DNA of 64,000 nt from Chlorops oryzae (lineage: Eukaryota; Arthropoda; Insecta; Diptera; Chloropidae), in assembly GCA_020466095.1 (NCBI GenBank), contig CM035808.1, positions 1,393,690 through 1,457,689 of the forward strand, written 5' to 3'. Under the pieces are notes generated by a model. It saw only the letters and a program-made list of their open reading frames with translations, was not told the DNA's origin and searched no databases. Positions 1-10,905 of this stretch are shown in pieces; positions within the stretch are counted from its first letter, which is position 1; each line of letters begins with the position of its first letter. The position numbers were made by a program, and so were the translations under genes.

Positions 1-1310
1 AAATAGCTCATGTTAAATATATTCTGGCCGCACAATAAAAACTTAATCGATTAATTTTTTTTATTAAAAAGTTAAAAGTTTAAAAGTTAAAAAGTTTTTA
101 TATACAACGAAAGCAAAGAGCATCACGTCGTATACGCAACGTCGCCGAACACTGAATTCCATAGAAATTTGCGTTGCTCATACGCAGAGCATGCTCTTTG
201 AGTCTCTTGTTTGTGCATTTTTAATTAATTTAGATTTTTTTTTTTTTTTTTTTTTTTTTTTGTGGAATAAACCATTAAACCTAATTTTTTTCAAAGCTTT
301 TGAAGTTTGATAATGTTTGGTAATGTTTGTGAAAGCAATATATTTAAATTTTACAAATTCTTTGTTGATAGAGTTGAGAAAAAATCGTCTATTGCTCTTC
401 TAGAAGAGTCGCGCAAACGTCTTTTTTGCCAACGTTCGCTAAAACGCCGTCTAAGTGTTTGCTGGGTTCAATAAAGGACATGCGGGCGGTTGTATAAGCG
501 TGTTTGTTGAACATCTTATAAACAAATTTCTATTTCGTATTCCTCCTTGCTTACAAGCGATTTGTCTTAGACCACATGAAGTAGCAATGTACAAAAAAGA
601 CTTTTGAAAAATTTTTATGAAGATGTGTTGTCATAAATTATCAATTTTATAAACTGATTCGCAAAGGGGGTGTGGGGGACGAAGAACATGTGACAGTGCT
701 CTGAAGTAGCTTTATAAATATTGTTGTAAGTAAAATGGAATTCCATTCAATTCATTTCAATTCAATTACACTCAGTCATTATTTTAAGCTAATGCTTTGT
801 TAAATCTGTTATTATCCCATTGTCGTTGCTTAAAGGCAAAGGAACAATAGGTAAAGAAGTATAAGCGTGGGCGGTTTACTCGAAGAAGCTCCGGGCTTTT
901 ATTTTCTTTCATTCTTTCTTTCGGTTTTTGTTATTTCCTTCTACACATACGATGGTTTCAGTTTCTTTTACGAATGCTTTCATCCGGTCTACACACGTCC
1001 GCCATACAAACATCCATGCCAAGGTTCATACAATATGTTTACCTGTTCGGTGGGAAATTTATGGCCGTAATTTGTTAAGTTTGGCTAAAACCGAAAATTC
1101 ATTTTTACGAATCCGACCCGAAACGGTGGGGGAAAGATCAGCCCAAAAGTTGTATTTTAACGTAGAATAATTCCCGAAGAACTAAGCTCGAAAGAAATTG
1201 ATGACTGCCATGATGACATTAACACAATTTTTACTGCAAAACTGTTTGAAATTTTTCAAAATAATGTTTTCCCGAAAAAGGTTAACAGATTTATTTTATA
1301 TATATATATA
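1..1310. other. Upstream non-coding stretch
   Basis: No supported gene. It contains a poly-T run (about 236-261), an imperfect 85-nt hairpin at 115-199 and ordinary AT-rich sequence. Open frames at 867-1170 are short and overlap each other without protein-like character. Confidence 0.5.
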
Positions 1311-1312
1311 TA

Positions 1313-1340
1313 TTAGGTGTAGTAAAAGAAATCCACTATT
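1313..1340 (+). repeat. Mariner left terminal inverted repeat
   Basis: About 28 bp, pairing with 2572-2599 apart from a one-base A-run difference and a few substitutions near the inner end. It is the transposase binding and cleavage end, next to the TA at 1311-1312. Confidence 0.9.
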
Positions 1341-1388
1341 TTTGCATTAAATTGAGGGCTTTATTTAAGATAGTTAGAATGACCCGAT

Positions 1389-2414
1389 TTAGGTCAAATA
1401 TGCGCCGTTTTGTTCGATAACTTGTTGCCATTTTAAAGGTAATTTCATTATGCCTCTCTCATAGAAGCCCTCGTTCCTATTAGCAAAAAATTGAGACAGT
1501 CGAATTTCAGAAGCCTCTCTTGAACCGAATGTTTCACCAGCAAAATTGTTCGCCATGGACAGGAACAGATGGTAATCACTTGGTGCCAGGTCCGGACTAT
1601 AAGGTGGATGCAGAAGAACCTCCCAACCAAACTCCCGGAGCTTCTGGCGAGTCACTATCGATGTGTGTGGCCTGGCGTTGTCCTGATGGAACACAATTCC
1701 TCTCCTATTGGCCAAAGCTGGCCGCTTATGGGCGATTGCTTCCTTCAGACGGTCCAATTGTTGACAGTAGAGTTCCGAGTTAAGAGTTTTGCCGTATGGG
1801 AGCAGCTCATAGTAGATAATTCCCTGCCAATCCCACCAAACACACAGCAAAACCTTCCTGGCCGTCAATCCTGGCTTGGCCACCGTTTCCGCCGGTTCAC
1901 CGTGTTTCGACCACGACCGTTTTCGCTTGTCGTTTTCGTAAGTGACCCACTTTTCATCACCAGTCACCAACCGCTTCAGAAATGGGTCGATTTTGTTGCG
2001 GTTCAGCAGCGATTCGCAGACGGAAATTCGGTCTATGAGGTTTTTTTGCGTTAACTCGTGTGGCACCCATACATCGAGCTTCTTTGTGTATCCAGCCTTT
2101 TTCAAATGGTTCCAAACGGTTTTTTGTGCAATCTTTAGCTCTTTTGCAATCGAAACAGTGCTAACATGACGGTCGGACTCGATAATTTCCATGATTTTAT
2201 GGACATTTTCGACAATTGGCCTTCCAGTGCGTGGTGCATCCTTGACATCGAAGTTACCGGAACGGAATCGACGAAACCAAAATTGCGCATGATTGGCTGT
2301 TACAGTATCAGGTCCATAAACGCTATTCACATTTTCAGCCGCCTGGCTTGCGTTTTCTCCCTTATCGACGAAAAACTGTAAAATGTAGCGAATTTTCTCT
2401 TTGCTGATGTCCAT
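1389..2414 (-). CDS. Mariner transposase (DD34D)
   Basis: A 341-residue transposase starting at ATG 2414 (MDISKEKIRYILQFF). The frame stays open a further 12 codons upstream but has no earlier ATG. The N-terminal half holds the paired helix-turn-helix DNA-binding region, followed by the family motif WVPHELTQKN. The catalytic core shows the first Asp in VTGDEKW, the second in HQDNARPH and the third in SPDLAPSDYHLF. There are exactly 34 residues between the second and third Asp, the mariner signature. It would cut and paste its own element between TA sites. The length is normal for the family and there is no stop or frameshift. The sequence style fits the mellifera subfamily better than Mos1 or Himar. 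The + strand frames over it are shadows. Confidence 0.93.
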   Translation of the reverse strand: MDISKEKIRYILQFFVDKGENASQAAENVNSVYGPDTVTANHAQFWFRRFRSGNFDVKDAPRTGRPIVENVHKIMEIIESDRHVSTVSIAKELKIAQKTVWNHLKKAGYTKKLDVWVPHELTQKNLIDRISVCESLLNRNKIDPFLKRLVTGDEKWVTYENDKRKRSWSKHGEPAETVAKPGLTARKVLLCVWWDWQGIIYYELLPYGKTLNSELYCQQLDRLKEAIAHKRPALANRRGIVFHQDNARPHTSIVTRQKLREFGWEVLLHPPYSPDLAPSDYHLFLSMANNFAGETFGSREASEIRLSQFFANRNEGFYERGIMKLPLKWQQVIEQNGAYLT

Positions 2415-2571
2415 CTTTGACAAGCTCTCAAACAAAACTGAATCAATCAATCAAAAAAGTGTCAAAAAAGTTTTTTTAGTAGGAACTGTCATCTTTCTAA
2501 TGCCCCCTAGCGGAACACGATCGGACTTATACAACGCGAGATGCAGATAAATAACGCCATCTATTGGAAAA

Positions 2572-2599
2572 ATAATGGATTTCTTTTTACTACACCTAA
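2572..2599 (-). repeat. Mariner right terminal inverted repeat
   Basis: Inverted partner of 1313-1340, followed by the duplicated TA at 2600-2601. Confidence 0.9.
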
Positions 2600-2735
2600 T
2601 ATGTGTGTGTATATATGAATTATCGTTGGCAATTTTCTTAAACGAACCTTTTCCCCAATGTGACCTGAAAGTAAAAGCGAATTTCAAAGTCATGGTTTAC
2701 CATTCATCACAAGGGCCCTCTTGTTATGGTAAACC

Positions 2736-2966
2736 ACCTACCTACGTATCCACCTACCTATCTTCCTACCTACCTACCTACCTACCAACTTCCGTTTCTC
2801 ACCGGAGAAAAGTATATATTATAACTTTATCGCACATCGATCCGAAGAGGGAATATATTGTGTTCTATCAGGTGGAAAATTTTTCATTGTGCTGCCTCTT
2901 TCGCTCTCTCTCGCTATCTCTCTCTCTCTCTCTCGCTACTCTCTCTCTCTCTCTCTTTCTCTCTCC
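2736..2966 (+). repeat. CTAC and CT microsatellites
   Basis: A tetranucleotide CTAC run at about 2736-2786 and a long CT tract at about 2902-2966. The reading frames that cross them are repeat translations. Confidence 0.85.
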
Positions 2967-4277
2967 GTGCCACATGGCAGATACCTACGAATGAGTTTCT
3001 TCGTTTGAATCTAGATAAGACTGCTTTTTGTAGGTACAGTGCCTTTTGTTAAATAGAAAATCGACAAATATGATTTAATATGATTCCTTGGAAAAGCCTC
3101 TTTTCTTATTTCCTTCATTTGTTATTTAATGAAAGATTCATATGCTCTCAAATTTTGATTCGAATCAATTAAATTCAAAGACAAAGGAAACAACATAATC
3201 CTCTGTTTACTGTTTCCTAGAATTGTTACAAATAATTCTTCAAATCGCTTCATTAGCCCTGTTTGTTACTGTTCCGATGATATTTTTCGTTCCGACAAGC
3301 AAAATATATATATATGTGAAAATTTTGAAAGTTTGAGAGGATATCGTAACGAAAAACTTTGACTGGAACAGTAGCAAATAGTGGGGATAGGTTTGAGAAT
3401 TCTAAGCGACAATATTTATTAACATTAAAGATTATAATAAATAATGATTAGTAATATAACAGTAGACCAAGGAGCAATAATATCCTTGAATTCAAATTAA
3501 AAGAAATCATTTGAAATGTTTGAACATTTTTCTTCAGATTGTTCAGCGATGGGCTCAAAAAGTCCTGCAATGAGAACTGCTCTCCTAATTAATATTTGAA
3601 GAGCGTTTTAGGCCATCTCGGAAAGAAATTTCACACCCACTGCTCGTTGTATTTTGAAAACGGTTATGATTTGAACTCTAAAAGAATTCCCAAAATGTGT
3701 AACAAAAAACACAACTTTTCGCTTTATTCTCGACGGGCCTTAAGAGAGCAATTAAATAATAAAAAATAAAAAAAAAAAAATCCTTCCGTCTTTGTTGTTG
3801 TCCTTCATTACTCTGGAAGTCAAAAAATCACACAACGATCCAAATTATTCGTGAAAACGGCTTCACTGTAGGTACTTAAATGTAAGCAATGACGCGAGAA
3901 AGCTAGCTGAATCCTTATGATTTCTATGAACTCAAAGCGAAATGCGAAATCATAACATAACAAAGGAAAGCGTTTATCGCTGCACAGTTCATTGTCAAAA
4001 GAATTCTAAGAATTTCGACCGTTAAGTTATGTTATGTTATTGTTACAAAATGGAGAAAGTTTATCTATTAAGATTTTCGCAATTTATTTTCTTTGTTTCC
4101 ACAATTTTATTTCCGAAAAAATTCTCATTTTATTCTCTAACAATTGCATTAAAAAATGTGAAAAGGAAGTATTTAAAGTTTAACCCATTTTCGGACCAAG
4201 AAATTTTTGCAAAATCGGATGAAAAATTTATATTTTGATTTTATTTTTAAAAATATCCTAGCACAGGAAGAAAAATC
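2967..4277. other. AT-rich intergenic stretch
   Basis: No gene, RNA or element with recognisable ends was seen. A poly-A stretch sits near 3768-3780. Confidence 0.4.
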
Positions 4278-4282
4278 TTTAA

Positions 4283-4662
4283 GCCTGAAATCCACTATAG
4301 AGTTTTTTACGTAGAGAAAATATTGTAGAGTGTAGAGAATCTATCTTTATTGTGTACACTGAAGACATTCTCTACAATTCTACAGCTCCACGTAGAGCTG
4401 CCGTCCACATATTTATAGTAGAGCTCTTCCATGTGCTCCATGGCTATTTCAACTGCAAAAGAATGTTTTCTCTACGACTCTAAAGTAAGAGAAAATTACT
4501 TTGGCAGTATATGTAGTCGTGGAGCACATACTACAGCTGTACTCTAAATATGTCGACGACAGCCTTACGTAGAGTTTGAGAATTGCAGAGACGGTCAAAT
4601 CTACTTTCTCTATACTCTACTAACTTTTCTCTACGTAAAAAACTCTATAGTGTATTTCAGGC
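4283..4662. mobile_element. 380-bp TIR element (MITE)
   Basis: Ends are inverted copies of about 38 bp: GCCTGAAATCCACTATAGAG on the left and its near-perfect reverse complement on the right, continuing through ACGTAGAGAAAA. It is flanked by the direct repeat TTTAA (4278-4282 and 4663-4667). The interior is rich in GTAGAG/CTCTAC motifs in both orientations, so the element can fold on itself. It has no coding capacity. A 3-5 bp T/A target site is compatible with PIF/Harbinger, but this assignment is a guess. Confidence 0.85.
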
Positions 4663-4808
4663 TTTAAGTTAGTGCGAGTCAGTAGAGTGTAAGTATAAGG
4701 GATCGTAATGAATAAGAGGTCACGACTAAAATTCAAATGATAAAAGTAACAAATTTTTTAGGGCATATTTTAAGGGGTATTTTTTAGTTTAACTCCTCAT
4801 TTTGGATA

Positions 4809-5465
4809 CAAAGGGTCTGGCGGGTTGCGGCATCATGAAAGGAATTTTTAAATTTTGTTGATTTTTCGATAGGTGCCATCTAAAAACACTGTGGAAAGAC
4901 TTAGACTTTTTAGATTTTTATTTTGAACGGTCCTTGAAATATCCTTGAAAATCCTTTTTTAATAAGCCCTTTTTCAAAATTTTATATCTCAAAAACTAAT
5001 TAAGATAAAAAGATGAAACAAACGTTGGCCGATTGCTAATATAACAGGAAATCAAAAAAATTTTTTTTTTAATTTTTACACTGAGAAAAATTTTCCCACA
5101 AAACTAGAAAGATAATTTTAACAATTTTTTCCAGTGTATTCCCAGTTTGATGCCACTCTACAAATTAAAATAGAGAGACGATATAAACAGATTCTGTTAG
5201 ATAATAAAACAAGGAGCTTTTTAATTTTACACTGAGAAAAATTTTTCCCACAAAACAAAATAGATAATTTTAACAATTTTTCCCAGTGTATTCCCAGTTT
5301 GACGCCACTCTAAAACTTTTTTTTTAAAATACCTCTAAGTATTTGCTTTCATTTTAAAAAAATTTCATTCAAATTAAATTGAGGAACAATGAGATATTCA
5401 AAAAATTACAAGTGCACATAGATGCTCTAGTACTAAAATCCAGTACAAATGTGCGAAAATGATAC
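4809..5465 (+). repeat. Dispersed repeat family D, copy 1
   Basis: Starts AAAGGGTCTGGCGGGTTGCGG and shares an ordered set of blocks with 8689-9140, 15772-16242, 26708-27752 and 29941-31260: a CCTTGAAATATCCTT block, an ATATCTCAAAAAC block, and short modules bounded by ACACTGAGAAAAA and TTTTTCCAGTGTA. This is the most diverged copy. It holds two of the short modules. Confidence 0.75.
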
Positions 5466-6065
5466 AAAACACATTACTCATACGACTTATTGTTAATAAA
5501 ACAAGATATTTTTTTAAAATATTCAAAAAGTTTTACAAAAACTGAAATACACTGAAAAAAATTGTTGAATTTTTGTTTTCTTTTTTGTGCAAAAATTTTT
5601 CGCAGTGTAAAATGAAAATTTTTTTTCTATATTCCTTGTTTTATTAACAATAAGTCACCATTTGTTTCATCTTTCGTTTGATTTTGAATTGATATTTTTT
5701 CACCATTTATTCTTCAGCTGATTTTTAATTTCTTTGATTGTACCTTATATAAATTAATATGTGGGTAGCTTAAAAAAAGTCCAAAGTAACTGTTCATCAT
5801 CGAAAATTTATAATTTCTTTCAAAAGCCAATAAATCAAGCTTTATTCTGACGCCTGGCACACCATTAAATGGAATCCTTTTTGATTTTACTGTGCAAAAA
5901 ATTGATCTTAAACGGTTTAAAATAACTTTTCGTTAAAACAAAAGCTCACCTTCCGGCATGGCTCTATACATATATACATTTTAATCCCATTAACCGTATC
6001 TGTTTGGAATTCAAAGTCCAACTTTCAATTTAACGTTTCAATATTAATCCGCATTTTATTCGAAA
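5466..6065. other. AT-rich intergenic stretch
   Basis: No gene is visible. A lone ACACTGAAAAAA...CAGTGTAAAA palindrome lies at about 5549-5610, related to the modules in the flanking repeat. Confidence 0.4.
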
Positions 6066-7119
6066 ATGCCCGAACGAACCGAAAAACGAAGAATCGAAAG
6101 AGGAAAAGCCGAAAAGGCGATATCTTCATCGAGAAGAAGGGAAAATATTTCTTTTAACTCGCTTAAACGAACATCATCGACGGACAGTAGTAATGCGTTG
6201 CTTTTCGCACCGATTCGATGCGGTCCAAAGCTGGCTCATGCCAGCAATTTCATTTTATATCCGCCATTTTCACAATCTTCAACAAACTATACGAAAATCG
6301 TTTTCCATTTTTCATTGCAGCATCCTTCCGGCGGTGTTTCGCAGCGACAGGAAACGCCCTCTGCGGCGCGGTAGACTGATTCGTCGCATCCTGTTGAGTT
6401 TCGTTGTGCTGCGGCGTGCAGACAGAGATTAAAACTAAAACGTCGATGCTCGGCATGATGACGATGACGGTGGCTTTACCGCCGACGAAGTTAAATCGTA
6501 TCATGCGAATAATTTGAATAGTGAGTTCATTGACATTGAGAGCGAGGGAGAGGGTCACATTCGAGTCGAAAGCTCGAAGGCAAAACAAGGCAAAGCAAAG
6601 TAAAGCGGAACGGAAGGGAAATAGCGAAGCGCAAAGAAATTCGAGATTCGAAATTAATGAGAGTGAATCAACGGACAGACAGACCAGCAGTCAGTCAGTC
6701 AGTCAGATAGTCAGATCGACCGCAATCCATCCATCCATCCGGACGTTCAATGCAGCAAAAAACACTTAACGACATTGAGGCTGATTGCAATGAAATGAAA
6801 ATTTAATTGGAAGAAAGGGTGAAGGAAAAAAAAAAAATTTAAAAAAATTGTAATAAAATAATCCTGATCATTGGATAGAAAATAAAGCGAACAGGAAAAC
6901 GAACCACGTATTTCCAGAGCCACAGCGAGCACAAACACAACAAAGCTAATCATCAATGACAGTGTTGGCCGTTCGACAATTACCAATCAGCGGCATTTGA
7001 AGAAGACGGGGAAGTAGAAACGGACTTCGCAAAGGGAAATCTAATCGTACTCTCGCTGAATTGAAAATCTTCTATCTTTGCCACTCGAAAGTAGTCCCGT
7101 CCCAATTGAACTGGCGGCT
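6066..7119 (+). promoter_or_regulatory. Probable promoter and 5' leader of the K2P gene
   Basis: Composition changes here: less T-rich, with purine-rich tracts (AGCAAAGTAAAGCGGAAC near 6594), a CAGT repeat at 6687-6706 and a CATC repeat near 6727-6740. This resembles an insect 5' leader. The CAGT run contains several matches to the insect initiator TCAGTY, but no single start site can be picked. The open frame at 6066-6374 is not clearly protein-like. A possible acceptor (TTTTTCATTGCAG) ends at 6319. The extent is inferred from position in front of the first coding exon. Confidence 0.35.
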
Positions 7120-7349
7120 ATGCAAAAGAAGCTACCACTGCCAGTTACGACGGTATTCATGGGCGCTTCACAGACGAATGTCGGCAATGCGACAAGTGGT
7201 CGTGGCGGCGGCGGCTTTTCAACACCGAGCAAGATGGAAAAGCAGCGTGAACATCAACGCGGCGGCGGCAACGGAGGCGGGTGGAGGCGGCGGCGGTGGC
7301 CTCTGCGGTTGCCAGAAGGCACCCAAATCACATTGCGTATCGGCGAGTG
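7120..7349 (+). CDS. K2P potassium channel, coding exon 1 (cytoplasmic N-terminus)
   Basis: Encodes the roughly 76-residue cytoplasmic N-terminus. I chose ATG 7120 (MQKKLPLPVTTVFMG) because its frame is protein-like up to a glycine run. The frame that reaches the splice site (LCGCQKAPKSHC, then SASG) is shifted by one base. Dropping one G from the GGG at 7279-7281 joins the two frames into a continuous polyglycine tract and gives the correct phase (G|GT) at the donor GTGAGT at 7350. As written, translation from 7120 would run off frame. The alternative is a start at ATG 7178, in the second frame, which needs no correction but gives an Ala/Arg-rich leader. The intron to exon 2 is 89 nt. Confidence 0.6.
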
Positions 7350-7438
7350 GTGAGTGAACGAACAGGGGGACAACTTAATGCTGAGCATTTCAAATTAATA
7401 TTTTCTCTCTTTGTCTTTTTTTTTTGCGACTTTTCTAG

Positions 7439-7595
7439 GTGTCCTTTTGTTAGTGCTCCTTTACACAGCGATGGGTAGTATCATATTTGTAACTTTGGAA
7501 GGCGAAATCGAGGATACCAGCTCATTAGAGACTGCAGTAGCCGCCTCAAAACCATATCCACGAACAGAATTGGCTAATGCCGAAATAAGATCCAG
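7439..7595 (+). CDS. K2P potassium channel, coding exon 2 (TM1)
   Basis: A TTTTCTAG acceptor ends at 7438 and a GTAGGT donor starts at 7596. The exon begins with two bases finishing a glycine codon and ends with two bases (AG) of an arginine codon. It encodes the first membrane helix (VLLLVLLYTAMGSIIFVTLE) and the start of the extracellular cap (EGEIEDTSSLETAV). The small-residue-rich helix ending in LE is typical of TM1 in TWIK-type channels. The following intron is about 11.8 kb. Confidence 0.9.
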
Positions 7596-8098
7596 GTAGG
7601 TGCATCTATACTTTACTTTTAGAAACATAAAATGCAATAGTCCTGAGTAGTCGTTATTTTACTAAGCTACTTACGCGGCCCCTTATGGCCTTAAAATCTC
7701 TATAATAGTTTGTCTTATTGGTCCTGGTCTTGGGGCGTGCTGCTTAAAATTTTCGAAAAATAAAAAATGCTGGCAACTTTTTCGAGGCAAAAATTGACAA
7801 TGCATGATCTGATTTTAACAAATTATCCCTCAAATTAAAGAAAAATTATCTCTCTAACACTTTTTCTTACAAAGTTTTAAAATCGGTGAAGAAAACAAGA
7901 TTCTGTAGATCTTGCAACCTTAAAAACAAATACATGTTTTTGAGAAAATTCATGAACTTTTTTCCTTCATCGGCATCTAAAATATCGATTGCAAATAGAT
8001 AATTTTTTTGTTCCAATTTTTTTTATTAACTCGGTTCTGTACCCAAAAAAATGAGACATTAATTTTCAAAATCTGTGGATAAATGAAAATTTTATAAT

Positions 8099-8341
8099 CA
8101 GGGCTCGGATTTTGTTGACTTTTATAAATTTAAAGCATACTTTATGGGGCAAAACTTTTTCTTTCTAACATTTTGCGAATTAGTTAAGCGAAGTAAAACT
8201 TCAAACCGCTTTTCTAACTTCAAAAAAATGGATATTGAAGTTAAAAATCGATCTGAATCTTAACTGAATGTGAGTTGAACAAAATTTATACTCCATAAAG
8301 TATGCTTTAAATTTATAAAAGTCAACAAAATCCGAGTCCTG
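8099..8341. mobile_element. hAT-like foldback MITE, family F copy 1
   Basis: A 243-bp element that is almost all inverted repeat. About 50 bp at each end (CAGGGCTCGGATTTTGTTGA onward through AAGCATACTTTATGG) pair with only a couple of mismatches. Flanks give a near-perfect 8-bp direct repeat, TTTATAAT / GTTATAAT. CAGGG ends plus an 8-bp duplication fit the hAT superfamily. Non-coding. Confidence 0.85.
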
Positions 8342-8384
8342 GTTATAATTTTATAAGTGAGGCATAAAAAAACAAACAAAAAAT

Positions 8385-8621
8385 AGGGTTGCAGAAAACA
8401 ATTAAATTCAGCACCTAAAAGTATGCACTTAAATATTCCGCACATTTCCGATAGTGACAAATCTATTCATTTCTGTCGTATGGTCCATTTTGAGGAAGAA
8501 TTTTGAGAGATGTGCGTATATCTTTAGCCTTAACTAAGCTCCGTTTATAAAGGCTTAAAATGATATTAATATTCAATTTCATACCTTTAGGTGCGAAATT
8601 TCAATATTTTCTGTTGCCCTA
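8385..8621. mobile_element. hAT-like MITE, family G copy 1
   Basis: Ends are inverted copies of AGGGCAACAGAAAATATT followed by a block around AGCACCTAAAAGTATGC. Related copies lie at 17160, 34874, 59768 and 60474. Superfamily is inferred from the copy at 60474, which has a perfect 8-bp duplication. Confidence 0.75.
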
Positions 8622-8688
8622 AAAATATGCAATGAAAATAAGCAGTTTAAGTCTTATCCAAAAAAATACGTTGCATACTTTAAAACTT

Positions 8689-9140
8689 AAAGGGTCTTGC
8701 CGACTGCGGCCCAATGAAAGGGATTTTAAGGTTTTGTTGATTTTTGAATATTTACTACCCAGTGTCCTTGAAATATCCTTACAAAACCCTTTTTATTAAG
8801 CCCTTTTTCAAAAATTTATATCTCAAAAACGAATTAAGATAAAAAGATGAAACAAATGGCTACTGATAGCTTATAAGACGGAAAATTAAAAAATTTTTTT
8901 TTTAATTTTACACTAAGAAAAAAACTTTCACAAAAGAGAAAATAAAAATTTTTAAAATTTTTTCAGTGTATTCCCGTTTTTGCGCCAGCTTCTCGCTACT
9001 TCTAAAAAATACCTCTGAGTATGACCTTTAACTAAAAAAAATGTTTATCAAAATCAAAAGGTAGTTTCAGGAGATTTTAACAAAAAGGTAAGCCCATATA
9101 GACACTCTCAGTACTGATATGCTGCGCTAGACATGCGCAA
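8689..9140 (+). repeat. Dispersed repeat family D, copy 2
   Basis: Begins AAAGGGTCTTGCCGACTGCG and ends near GCTGCGCTAGACATGCG. It contains a single ACTAAGAAAAA...TTTCAGTGTA module. Same block order as the other copies. Confidence 0.8.
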
Positions 9141-10494
9141 AAATGAATCTTTGAATAACGTCCAACATGCCGTATAAGTGATGCCTCTGCATACGCATGT
9201 TATTTCCATTGCCTTTATTCCCTCATTTGGAGCATTTGAGATCTCCGGAGAAAATCAAAAATAATTATTTGTTAACTAGTGTTATCGGTTACTCAGATTC
9301 GAAGTTCCACTTCCTCAACAACTCAATGGAAAAATGATTCTTGGATTAAATTAAAAAAAATTCTTACAAAGAATTGAGCATGTAATCTTCAAACCACTCG
9401 TTAGTTTTTCCTTGGAAAATTCCGGATGTCAACAATCCAGTAAAAAAATGTCCTGCATTTGTCTTTCCTTCTGCTAGTGAGAACTTCTTTCGAAATTTAT
9501 CTAAGCTGATCACTGATACCTGCCTTCTCTCCGAACAAGTCCAAATATCCATTTTAATCCTTCGTAGCCATTCATTGAATAACCAGTGAAACTGCTCCTC
9601 TAATGAATGACACTTAATTGCGACATTGCAGTTTGTTATGTATTGTGTACTTTATTTTGACCTTCTCGAAAATTTTTCGTCTCCTTGATTCATTACTATT
9701 CTTCTATGCTATTTACACGTTCTTTATTATTCATGAGATATCTTGCACACAAAACACAAATAAATGATTTCGATGATTAAAGTGTCTCTGGTGCATAAAG
9801 AAAGACAATGGAATAAAGTACGAAGGACTAGTAGAAAAAAAAATAAATATAAAAAGACCAACATTTTGAAGCATCGCTCGTTATCCTGCTCTTGTTTGTT
9901 TGCTCTTCCAAATTAGTCTTTTCCTTTTTCGCATTTTCGATATTGCTTTCAAGAGGGTTGCTTCCGAAGAATATTGAGTTACTTTTTTTTTTTAAATAAT
10001 TAAAACGAATTTTTGATTTCATTCCACCATTTCATTGCAATCATTTGGAGAAATGTGAAATTGTGAAAAATAAGAAGAATTCTTTTGTGTTTCCCCGAAA
10101 TTCTATAGCCGCAATCAATTTTTTTTTACTGAAATAACTTGACTTCATTTGGTATTTTCTTTTTTAAAGCTCTTTAAATTTTTAATGCTTTTCTTGTCTT
10201 TGTCCTGTGCCCAAAAATAAAAAGTCATTTAAAGAGACAATTCTCAAAGAGTTTGGGTAGTTTTTTCCCCCCCATTCAGTTTATTTCCGTTTCCGTTTAA
10301 ACATAAACCGTTGTAACAAGTTTTCCTGCAGTAAAAAGACGGCAACTCGTAAGAAAGTTATTAAAACGGGCTTTTTGTTTTTAATGCAATTAAACTTTTC
10401 TTTCTTCTATTGCTTAACCCTTTTACAGCCGATTTAATCTCAGATGGTTTAAAGAAGTTTTTAGTCGAGAAATTGTTAGTGTTGCAAATATGAT
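9141..10494. other. Intronic sequence without recognised features
   Basis: AT-rich intron 2 sequence. The small open frames at 9364-9552 and 9828-10022 (minus) have no support. A lone TTAACCC occurs at 10414. Confidence 0.4.
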
Positions 10495-10546
10495 TTAACC
10501 CTTTCATTACCAAACTAACACTGGGAAGTGGTAGCGAAAGGGTTAA

Positions 10547-10590
<44 letters not shown>

Positions 10591-10676
10591 TAATACCAAA
10601 CTAACTAAACTAACTAGCCACATTTTACATTATACTCCATTGAGATGTATTGTCCGAGTGGTACCGAAAGGGTTAA
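10495..10676. mobile_element. Short TTAA-flanked palindrome and partial duplicate
   Basis: TTAA 10495-10498 is followed by CCCTTTCATTACCA. The other end reads TGGTAGCGAAAGGG, then TTAA 10543-10546. The interior is only 44 bp. After a long T-run (about 10549-10589) a second, left-truncated copy ends TGGTACCGAAAGGG-TTAA at 10673-10676. CCC ends abutting TTAA are what piggyBac-type elements leave. Confidence 0.6.
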
Positions 10677-10750
10677 AGTTTTTTTTTGTTTTGTTGTTAA
10701 ATAGAGTCTCTTAAAATATTTAGAGAATATTCAGAATAAATTTTCAAAGC

Positions 10751-10905
10751 TTAACCCTCTATTGCCACAATTTGTTGTTTTTTTTTTTCCAATTAAATTA
10801 TCAGATAAGATAATGGTGGTTAAAATGATCTGAAATTATTATTAAATTTTTTTTTTTTTTTGTGGGTAACTTTTTTGAAAAGAAGGCCAAGAATTTGAGG
10901 GTTAA
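10751..10905. mobile_element. TTAA-flanked MITE-like segment
   Basis: TTAA-CCCTCTATTGCC at 10751 and GGCCAAGAATTTGAGGG-TTAA ending at 10905, with weakly matching inverted ends. It is probably a diverged relative of the neighbouring TTAA element. Confidence 0.45.

Larger units (their letters stand above)
1313..2599 (-). mobile_element. Complete mariner transposon, mellifera-type
   Basis: A 1287-bp element with matching inverted ends. The left end reads TTAGGTGTAGTAAAAGAAAT and the right end, read inward, is the same apart from one extra A. It is flanked by TA at 1311-1312 and 2600-2601, the target duplication made by Tc1/mariner elements. One uninterrupted transposase frame fills it on the minus strand. 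Size, ends, target site and DD34D catalytic triad all agree with a full-length mariner. The small divergence between ends and the lack of stops suggest a fairly recent insertion. Confidence 0.95.

Noticed and set aside
1448..2381. Plus- and minus-strand frames overlapping the transposase
   Set aside because: Shadows of the mariner coding frame.
6066..6374. 102-codon open frame upstream of exon 1
   Set aside because: Ser/Arg-rich with no motif. It lies in the probable 5' leader and crosses a possible splice acceptor. Kept only as part of the leader.
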